Shown here in pieces: positions 6,961 to 13,215 of a DNA stretch of 25,968 bases. The first letter of the stretch is position 1, and every line of letters starts with the position of its first letter. Below the pieces are notes generated by a model that did not search any database, was not told where the DNA came from, and was given only the letters and a program-made list of their open reading frames with translations. The stretch is from NCBI GenBank assembly GCA_036443405.1, contig JAZFYD010000017.1, positions 1 to 25,968 on the forward strand. The letters are read 5' to 3'. Made by a program: the position numbers and the translations under genes. The DNA is from JAZFYD01 sp036443405 (GTDB taxonomy: Bacteria; Planctomycetota; PLA2).

Positions 6961-7536
6961 CTATTCTCCCGGGGTGCCTTCCGGCCACTTGCCACCGAGC
7001 TCCTTGACGAGCGTCTCGGGGATGTCGTTGTTATCGGTCCGGCGGTAGTAGCTGTCCGCGTAGATCTTCGTGGCGAACTGAAGCTTGTAGAGCTTCGCTT
7101 CGGCCATGATGGTCATCACCCATTGGATGTGCTGCCATGGCGTGTTTCGGTCGGCTCGCAGAAGCACAAAGAGCTTGGACGCCTCGGCGCCGCCCTTGAT
7201 GATCTCGACACCCGACTTGCCTTGGAGGGCCATCTTCTTCTTGTAGACCGTTCGCAGGTGCTCGAGACGGGTCCCGAGTTCCTGCAGCGTGATGCGAGTG
7301 CCCTTGTGCAGGAGCAATCCGTTTTCATCGATGTTGATGATGACTCGGTCGTCAACGTCATTGTCCTTGTCCTGCACGGCCGTGTGGGCCAGAGGCAACA
7401 CAAGGTTGGCCAACTCTTGTTGGGTCAGATCCGTCACGACCATGAAGAAGATCAACAGGTTGAACACGATGTCGATCATCGGCGTCATGTTCATCTCTTC
7501 TTCGTGTTCCATATCTTTTTTGATTGCTTCACTCAT
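6961..7536 (-). CDS. exbD: ExbD/TolR-family biopolymer transport protein, first of two
   Basis: A 191-aa protein of the same length and layout as the neighbouring ExbD but clearly different in sequence. The N-terminus is cytoplasmic and acidic (KKDMEHEEE). The membrane helix (about 17-35) carries MTPMIDIVFNLLIFFMVV, with D22 at the proton-path aspartate. The periplasmic domain contains IINIDENGLLLHKGTRI and a C-terminal ALQFAT-like strand region (ADRNTPWQHIQWVMTIMAEA). The start is strong: AGGAGG lies 6-7 nt before the ATG at 7536. It is 39 nt downstream of the tolQ/exbB-type gene and 2 nt from the second exbD, so these three form the core of one operon. Together they would convert proton flow into motion of a periplasmic partner. 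Confidence 0.92.
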   Translation of the reverse strand: MSEAIKKDMEHEEEMNMTPMIDIVFNLLIFFMVVTDLTQQELANLVLPLAHTAVQDKDNDVDDRVIINIDENGLLLHKGTRITLQELGTRLEHLRTVYKKKMALQGKSGVEIIKGGAEASKLFVLLRADRNTPWQHIQWVMTIMAEAKLYKLQFATKIYADSYYRRTDNNDIPETLVKELGGKWPEGTPGE

Positions 7537-7575
7537 GGCATTCCTCCTGGTCGACGGGTTCGCGCAACCATCCGA

Positions 7576-8292
7576 CTATTTGCCGCGGAATCGCTCCACG
7601 AGGTCCTCTGCGATCGCGCCGATCTCGAGTGTCACGCGGATGACGCGGTTGCGGAAGAAGAAGTAGGCGATCATCGTCGGAATGGCGACGAACAGCCCGA
7701 GGAACGTGGTGACCAGCGCCTGGGAGATACCGCCGGCGAGATCGGACGGGCTGACCGCCGCGCCGAGCGCCGCGATCGTCTTGAACGCCTCGATCATGCC
7801 GGACACCGTGCCGAACAGTCCGAGCATCGGTGCGATGTTGGCGATCAGCGACAGCACCGAGATCTTCTGCTGGAGCTTGATCGTCTCCTCCTCGGCCGCG
7901 TCTTCCATCGCTGTCTTCATGGTCTCGAAGCCCATGTTGATCTTGGGCAACGCCGCCGCGAGGATGTTCGTCAGGAAGTTGGGCTCGGCCTCACAGAGCT
8001 CGAGCGCCTCCTGGTACTCCTCGTTCTCGAACATGCCCTCGATCTCATCGACGAGTTGCGGGGGCACGATCTTGTCGCGCTTGATGTTCACGATGTGCTC
8101 GATGATGAGCGCGAGGCTGGCGATCGAGCAGAGCAGGATCACGCCGCCGATCCAGCCGCCTGCCGTGATGTATGTCTCGATCCAGCTTGTGGACTGCGTC
8201 TCGGTGCCGCCTTGCGCCATCGCAGGCGTGGCAAAAAATGCCATCAGCAGCAGTCCGAGCGTCCCCAGCAGGGCGATCCGCGTGACCTTCAT
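7576..8292 (-). CDS. exbB: MotA/TolQ/ExbB-family proton channel with N-terminal signal peptide
   Basis: A 238-aa inner-membrane channel subunit that would form a pentamer around the ExbD helices. Residues 1-26 form a cleavable-looking signal peptide (ending ATPAMA). The first TM helix is at about 46-66, a cytoplasmic domain covers about 70-140, and TM2 and TM3 are at about 145-170 and 190-212. The family signature ANIAPMLGLFGTVSGMIEAF contains the conserved TM2 threonine, and QALVTTFLGLFVAIP is the TM3 motif. The ATG at 8292 follows AGGAGA by about 9 nt. A TTG at 8313 would add seven residues ahead of the signal and is less likely. An imperfect hairpin (8312-8335) lies just upstream of the ribosome site. 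The 132-nt spacer to the upstream gene shows no clear terminator, so readthrough from the TPR genes is plausible. Confidence 0.92.
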   Translation of the reverse strand: MKVTRIALLGTLGLLLMAFFATPAMAQGGTETQSTSWIETYITAGGWIGGVILLCSIASLALIIEHIVNIKRDKIVPPQLVDEIEGMFENEEYQEALELCEAEPNFLTNILAAALPKINMGFETMKTAMEDAAEEETIKLQQKISVLSLIANIAPMLGLFGTVSGMIEAFKTIAALGAAVSPSDLAGGISQALVTTFLGLFVAIPTMIAYFFFRNRVIRVTLEIGAIAEDLVERFRGK

Positions 8293-8424
8293 GGGGTCCG
8301 TTCTCCTTTCCAACGTCCGTCTTCTTGACGTCGTTGAATCTAGTTCGTCGTGTGTCGTTCGTGCTCAATCCGGAACGCGAGGTGCCCTCCACATGAAGGC
8401 CCGGCCCCGCAAAGCCCCGGGATT

Positions 8425-9735
8425 CTAATCTGTTTTAGCCTTCTCAGCCCAGGGGCTGCCCGGAAAACGATCCCGGAGGTCAGCCCACCAGCGCTCGCCC
8501 GCTTTTCGGACGAAATCACCGTTCGCGCCGCTTCGATCAAGGTCCTTGGCATAGATCGGGGCGGCTTTCCCCAGATAGAACAGGGCGCGCTGCACGTGGT
8601 CCGGGTATTCGTAGCCGCGGACCGCCACCTCCAAGAGGGCGTGGTACGCCTTCTCACCCTGTTCATCCTTCACCAGGCAGATGCCATAGCCGGTCTGGGC
8701 GCCCATGTAGAGCGCCGCATCCTTGGCTCCGCCGATGTCGCGAAGTTCCTTGTAGCGGGCCATGGGCACCTTCACCGAAACGCCGCCGCCTTTTTCCGCG
8801 CTGGCCAGGAGGAGATCCGCGCCATGGAGCAGCGCCCGGTTCCCCGCCCGTCCGAGAAGCTCCTTGCCGAACGCGTCCACCTGGCGGCGGGACTCGCCCT
8901 GCATCCAGATGCCGGCATTGCGGTATTCCTTTTCCGCGTCCATGTCCGACTTGCCTTCGGCAGCCATCTCGGCCTGCTCGGTGCGCGCGGCGGCCAAGAC
9001 CATCGGGCTCAGCTTTTTGTCTTTGACCAGCTTGACGGTCTCTTCGTACGCGGCCGTCGCGGCGGATTTGTCGCCCTTCGCTCGAAGGATGCGCGCCTTG
9101 AGGAGCATCACGTGCGGTTTGAGCCACGTCGATCCCCAAGCGTGAATCTTCTTCTCCGCAAACGCCTCCTTGAACGGGACCTTCCACTTGATCGACTTGG
9201 ACTTGCTGTCCGTGCGCTTCATGAACTGGTCGATCTCCTGGAGGCCGCGATCGAGCGATGAGGCGTCGCCGTCCTTGCCCACCAGGTAGCGCACCTGAAT
9301 GAGGTGATACAGCGCGTACATCTGGTGCCACGGGAGGACGCGTTCGCTCTTTTCCTGGCCGGGCGTGCCCTTCTCCGTGGAGTAGGTCATGTTCTTCAGG
9401 ATCTCGTCGGCGCCGATGTTCGTCCCTTTGGTGACGAGCTGGTTGTTCGCGATCATGGCGCGCGCTTTCGCGAGGCGCTTGGACCATTGGTTGACGGCCT
9501 CGCTGCTGCCGCGTGTCAATTTGACGATGCGGCGGCTCGGAATGCGCAGGGTCTTGCGGCGGCCGCTGATGCGACCCAACCCGCGAAACTCCTCGAGGCT
9601 CTCTTTGCTCACCGACAAGATGTCGGCGGTTCTGACCGTCCCGTCCTCTTCGGCGAACTCGATGCGGTCGGTGGCGCCCGCGGGGACCGCGAGCAGGCCG
9701 CCGAGCAAGAGGGTGAAAATCGTCTTTCGGTTCAT
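8425..9735 (-). CDS. Exported helical-repeat protein of unknown function, 436 aa
   Basis: A predicted periplasmic protein. Residues 1-21 form a signal peptide (VPAGA as cleavage region). Residues 22-78 form a short beta-rich module with the rhythm DGTVRTADILSVSKESL...IPSRRIVKLTRG, reminiscent of small SH3/Sm-like modules in exported proteins of PVC and related bacteria. The rest (about 80-430) is mainly helical with loosely TPR-like units, for example KARILRAKGDKSAATAAYEETVKL and QRALFYLGKAAPIYAKDL. I do not recognise a named family. The ATG at 9735 has AGGGG about 8 nt upstream. It begins 10 nt after the larger TPR gene and precedes the tolQ/exbB gene, so it is probably the periplasmic partner or scaffold of the motor. 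That role is inferred from position. Confidence 0.85.
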   Translation of the reverse strand: MNRKTIFTLLLGGLLAVPAGATDRIEFAEEDGTVRTADILSVSKESLEEFRGLGRISGRRKTLRIPSRRIVKLTRGSSEAVNQWSKRLAKARAMIANNQLVTKGTNIGADEILKNMTYSTEKGTPGQEKSERVLPWHQMYALYHLIQVRYLVGKDGDASSLDRGLQEIDQFMKRTDSKSKSIKWKVPFKEAFAEKKIHAWGSTWLKPHVMLLKARILRAKGDKSAATAAYEETVKLVKDKKLSPMVLAAARTEQAEMAAEGKSDMDAEKEYRNAGIWMQGESRRQVDAFGKELLGRAGNRALLHGADLLLASAEKGGGVSVKVPMARYKELRDIGGAKDAALYMGAQTGYGICLVKDEQGEKAYHALLEVAVRGYEYPDHVQRALFYLGKAAPIYAKDLDRSGANGDFVRKAGERWWADLRDRFPGSPWAEKAKTD

Positions 9736-9745
9736 CGTCTTACCC

Positions 9746-12730
9746 CTACTTGCCCGCGTGGCGCTTCAAGCTCGCGCCAAGCTTCGCAGCGGTCTTCACG
9801 CGTTCAGGTCCGTCCATCTCGGGCAGTTCGACCTTCATCTTGCGCCAGAAGCCGTATCCCTTGCGCGCCGCGCGGCGCTTCTCCACACCGCTGCTGCCCG
9901 CCGCGATCGCATCGCACAGGCGCAGCTTCAACTCGAAACCGTCCCACCAGTCCGACAAGTACTGCTTCTGCAGTTTCTGTTTCTCCTCGGGCGCGGTCTC
10001 GTCCACGGAGGGTGCCGTGAACTTGTGGAGATAATCGATCAATCGGATCCCGGCCCAACGGCCGTCGAACTGGCCTGTCGGGGCCGATTCGCCCAGCACC
10101 TCGGCCGCCGTCAAAAGCGGTTTCACGAATTTCTTCACGTGCGCGAAGGTGTCAGCTTTCGGGTACTGCGTCGAACTTCCGAGTGCGGCGAAGACCTTCG
10201 CCTGAACGGCCTTGTCCGGGACGAGCACGTCCATGAACCGGTCGCGTGTAACCGCGACCTTTTGAAGATACCCCTGCGGATCCGACTCCTTGGTTGCCTT
10301 GGCCGCGCGGAACTGCATTCCCGCGGCCTGCAGGTTGTAACCCGCAATCTGGCGCGCGTCCTTGCCGGTCTGCTCCTCGATCCCCGCCGCCGTTGCGTAG
10401 GCGTCGCCGGCTTCCTGGAACACGCCCGCATCGGTGTAGATGCGGCCGAGCACGGAGTAGTACGACGACTTCGGCTTCTCGTCCGCGTCGATGCGTTCTT
10501 TCCAAAGCAGCGCTGTGCGAGCCGCCATCTGCATTCGCGCATCGCCCTCCAGCGTGGGATAGGTCTTCCTCAACGCCTTGTACACGTCGTACGAGGACTT
10601 GCGTCCGTAGACGGATGTCGGCAGATCCGCACGCATCTTCGCGAGAGCCGCTTCGGCCTTGTCGATTTGACCGAGTTCGATGTGCGCATCGATCAGGGAT
10701 TTCAACTCGAGGCCCCGGAGCAAGTACTGCTTCGGGTAGGCCGCCAGGTATTTCTCCATGGCGGTGACCGTCTCTTCCCATCGTTCCAAATAGGCGAGGG
10801 ATATCGCCGCGTAAAGCCCACCGTACTGCTTCGCTGATTCCGTCCCGCGGACGCCCGGGCTCTTTTCGGCCAAGGCGGACAGCGCCTGGGCTGCGGCCAG
10901 ACAGGCTTCTCTGTGCTGCTTCGCTTCCGCCGCCACCTTCGTCCTCACTGCGAGCGCGTTCAGGCAGACGGGAATGCGTCGCTGCGCAGTCCAATAGTTC
11001 GGCGAAGTCACCACGATGTTCTTGTAGGCCTCAACTGCGGCGAGATAGTTCTTGTCGCCCTCGGCCTCACGCGCCTCTCGATAGGCGCGGTCGCTGTTTT
11101 CCGGATGCCCCGGGAACTCATCGCGGAAGATCGCGGAGATGCGCTTGTATTCCTGGGCATCCGCCGGCCGCTTCGTGTTGTCGCTGATGATCTTCCAACA
11201 CTTGCGGGCGAGGTTGCACGAGTCGCCGGCCGCGAGGCCGAGACGGGAGTTCTCATCCTTGGTCGTGGACTTCGTGTAGTCGTTCACGACCTTCATGGCC
11301 GCTGTCGAAGCCGCGTAGTAGCGGCCGTCGCGACGATACTCCGCCGCGATCTTGCGCCATGCCGGGTATGCGTAACGCTCGATGTCATCGTCGGTCATGG
11401 AGCTGGCGATCGATTTTTCACACGCCGCGATCGCCTGGGCCCCGCGGCCTTGTGCAGCCTCGGACTCGCCCAACTGGTACAGCATGCCCGGGTCGAGGCG
11501 CACGCTGCCCGCGCCCGCCAACCAACCGGTGAGCTTCGCGCTCGCTTCGCGCATCACGGCGCGCAGGTTGGAGAACTTTGCCGTATCCAGGACGTGTCCC
11601 ACGATCGAGACGGCCTGCTTGACGTCGCCGCGCGCCGCGTGCGCTTCGGCGATGAGCAGGCGGGCGCGCAACGCCGACGGGAGTTTCGCCCCGGCGACGA
11701 GTTTGCGGTCCATGATGCTGCCCGACTGGATGGACTTGTCCCAGTACGCGGGGCGAGCCTTCTTGAGGCGGCCTGCCACCGGGCCGGCCTTGGGGCCGAG
11801 CGCCATGATGCGGCAGGTGTCCGCGTACCAGTAAAAGCCCTCGGCCATGATCGCGCTCTTCTCCGGAACCTCCGGATCCTCGTTGAGATCCGGACCGAAG
11901 AGGAAGTCGAAGTAGTTCAGACCCGTCTCGACGTCGTCGGCGCTGCCGCGCTCGAGGCCGAGTTCGCGATACGCGCGGCCAAGGAACACGATGGCGTAGA
12001 TACCCCAGATGCGGTTGAAGTACTTGCCGTGGAACTCGTCGAGCAATTCGATGGCTTCTTCGAGCCCGTTGGTGCGCAGCGCGAGGCTGTTCATCGAGAG
12101 CGCGCGGCGGAACGAGGCCTGTGCCCGACTGAACTCGGAGCGCATCAGGTTGAACTCCTGCGCGTCCGTCATTTCCCTCGGGTTCTTGATCTTCGCGCGA
12201 ACCCCCTTGAGGGTCGCATCGAACTCACCCACCGCCGCATCGAACAGCTTGCGGATATCGCCCTTGTTGTCCTCGCGGAGTTTCTTTACATCCGCGTCGA
12301 GGCGATCGGGGTAACCCCATCCCGCGAGGAACTCCGCAGCCTCCTGGAGCAGTTCACCGTACTGGGACCGGGCGTCGTAGTCGGTCGCCGCCCGTTCGAC
12401 GTACGCCTTCACGTCGTCGACCGCTTTGGCGTAGACCTTGTCGATCTCCGCGCGTGTGACGTTCGGCTCGCGACCGTCCTTCAGTGCCGCAAGGAAACGG
12501 TTGCGCAGGAGCTGAGCCTGCTGGCGGTCGAGCAGCGCCAATCCGTACCGGCCGGCACGGGCAAGGCTGCTGTCCGAGGAGGCCGCCAACTTCGTGAGGT
12601 GCGCTGACGCCATCTCAAGGTGACCCCGCGCCGACAACCGCGCCGCGAACTTGAGTTCGTCCTCGGCACTCTCGCCAAACGCGAGCGCCGGAACAAGAGC
12701 GACGAGCGCTGCAACGTGTCCAATCTTCAT
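9746..12730 (-). CDS. Large exported TPR protein, 994 aa
   Basis: A predicted periplasmic protein built almost entirely of helical repeats. Residues 1-19 form a Sec signal (ALVPALAFG then ESAED). TPR-like units recur through the chain, for example LSARGHLEMASAHLTKLA near the start, GRGAQAIAACEKSIASS in the middle, and GQIDKAEAALAKMRADLP and YTDAGVFQEAGDAYATAAGI further on. No enzyme motif, membrane helix or OmpA/peptidoglycan-binding domain is evident. The size suggests a long solenoid able to span or organise the periplasm. The start ATG at 12730 has GGAG about 10 nt upstream. It is the first gene of the probable operon leading through the 436-aa protein into the TolQ/ExbB-ExbD-ExbD motor and the sulfatase-fold gene. 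Its specific function is unknown. The operon context argues for a motor-coupled envelope role. Confidence 0.87.
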   Translation of the reverse strand: MKIGHVAALVALVPALAFGESAEDELKFAARLSARGHLEMASAHLTKLAASSDSSLARAGRYGLALLDRQQAQLLRNRFLAALKDGREPNVTRAEIDKVYAKAVDDVKAYVERAATDYDARSQYGELLQEAAEFLAGWGYPDRLDADVKKLREDNKGDIRKLFDAAVGEFDATLKGVRAKIKNPREMTDAQEFNLMRSEFSRAQASFRRALSMNSLALRTNGLEEAIELLDEFHGKYFNRIWGIYAIVFLGRAYRELGLERGSADDVETGLNYFDFLFGPDLNEDPEVPEKSAIMAEGFYWYADTCRIMALGPKAGPVAGRLKKARPAYWDKSIQSGSIMDRKLVAGAKLPSALRARLLIAEAHAARGDVKQAVSIVGHVLDTAKFSNLRAVMREASAKLTGWLAGAGSVRLDPGMLYQLGESEAAQGRGAQAIAACEKSIASSMTDDDIERYAYPAWRKIAAEYRRDGRYYAASTAAMKVVNDYTKSTTKDENSRLGLAAGDSCNLARKCWKIISDNTKRPADAQEYKRISAIFRDEFPGHPENSDRAYREAREAEGDKNYLAAVEAYKNIVVTSPNYWTAQRRIPVCLNALAVRTKVAAEAKQHREACLAAAQALSALAEKSPGVRGTESAKQYGGLYAAISLAYLERWEETVTAMEKYLAAYPKQYLLRGLELKSLIDAHIELGQIDKAEAALAKMRADLPTSVYGRKSSYDVYKALRKTYPTLEGDARMQMAARTALLWKERIDADEKPKSSYYSVLGRIYTDAGVFQEAGDAYATAAGIEEQTGKDARQIAGYNLQAAGMQFRAAKATKESDPQGYLQKVAVTRDRFMDVLVPDKAVQAKVFAALGSSTQYPKADTFAHVKKFVKPLLTAAEVLGESAPTGQFDGRWAGIRLIDYLHKFTAPSVDETAPEEKQKLQKQYLSDWWDGFELKLRLCDAIAAGSSGVEKRRAARKGYGFWRKMKVELPEMDGPERVKTAAKLGASLKRHAGK

Positions 12731-12872
12731 GGATGCACTACTCCGCTAGGTCTGACAGGCCGGCCCATTCGCAGCCGGGAACCCTCTTACCGAACCAAAC
12801 TCGCCAAATCTCCGCCGCGATCTCACCATCGCAGGACTCTTGCCCAAGGTCCTCAAAGGACGGAAAGGGCAG

Positions 12873-12900
12873 AGTTTACGGAGGTTGGGAGCGGAGTCAA
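12873..12900 (-). promoter_or_regulatory. Candidate sigma70-type promoter of the TPR-motor operon
   Basis: On the minus strand TTGACT (12895-12900) and TAAACT (12873-12878) are separated by 16 nt. They lie about 140 nt upstream of the ATG of the 994-aa TPR gene. Each hexamer is close to the -35 and -10 consensus. In GC-rich DNA such a pair is less likely by chance, but this remains a pattern match. Confidence 0.45.
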
Positions 12901-12941
12901 ACACCAGCGCCGGGCAACCACATCTTTGGGGAGACGTTTTG

Positions 12942-12958
12942 GGCCGGTGGGTCTTTGC
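12942..12958. promoter_or_regulatory. Shared 17-nt upstream motif, copy A
   Basis: GCAAAGACCCACCGGCC on the minus strand matches the sequence upstream of the right secretin gene (16052-16068) at 16 of 17 positions. Just upstream of it, also on the minus strand, TTCC-G-GCG and CGC-GGAA can pair around GCAAA. It may be an operator or part of a structured leader RNA. Confidence 0.4.
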
Positions 12959-13157
12959 TTCCGCGTTTGCCGCCGGAATGACGCGCGTCCGAATCGGTTC
13001 CTTCAATGGATCCCATTGCGGGCGGGTTCGCTTCGCGCCGCGACAAGAGACGATCTCGATCCTATTCCGGGTGCCGGGATTTGCAACGGGGAATTCGCGA
13101 AGGAGTGTCCCGCGGGCCCCGCCCCACGATGCCGGAGCGCCCGCTCCTGTTGATCCC

Positions 13158-13194
13158 AAAAAAAAGCTGCGCCCCCCATCACAGGGGGCGCAGC
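13158..13194 (-). terminator. Strong Rho-independent terminator of the right secretin gene
   Basis: On the minus strand an 11-bp perfect stem GCTGCGCCCCC/GGGGGCGCAGC (plus-strand arms 13166-13176 and 13184-13194) with a 7-nt loop is followed by eight T residues (13158-13165). It starts about 20 nt after the secretin stop at 13216, which separates that gene from the TPR-motor operon downstream. Confidence 0.93.
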
Positions 13195-13215
13195 GTAGAT
13201 ATCGACTCGTGCCGG

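Larger units (their letters stand above)
12731..13157. other. 427-bp spacer upstream of the TPR-motor operon
   Basis: No credible gene is visible. A 137-codon minus-strand frame lacks protein character and begins inside the terminator of the neighbouring gene. The spacer holds two possible minus-strand promoters: TTGACT-16 nt-TAAACT (12873-12900) and TTGCAA-16 nt-TAGGAT (13059-13086). It also holds a 6-bp palindrome CAATGG/CCATTG (13004-13018) and a 17-nt motif (12942-12958) also found upstream of the right secretin gene. If the distal promoter is used, the leader would be about 320 nt and would contain that motif. Confidence 0.5.

Noticed and set aside
6383..8292. Canonical Tol-Pal or TonB system
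   Set aside because: TolQ/ExbB and ExbD are present, but TolA, TolB, Pal, YbgC, TonB and a TonB-dependent receptor are absent, and ExbD is doubled.
10913..12607. Plus-strand open frame of 564 codons antisense to the 994-aa TPR gene
   Set aside because: Shadow of the TPR gene. No recognisable protein feature and no ribosome site.
12900..13010. c-di-GMP-I riboswitch in the leader of the TPR operon
   Set aside because: Only GCAAAC, GCAAAG and GGCC fragments resemble it. The P2 stem with its tetraloop and the closing helix are not recognisable.
12746..13159. Minus-strand frame of 137 codons in the spacer before the TPR operon
   Set aside because: It starts inside the terminator of the right secretin, contains promoter-like sequences, and its translation has no protein-like pattern.
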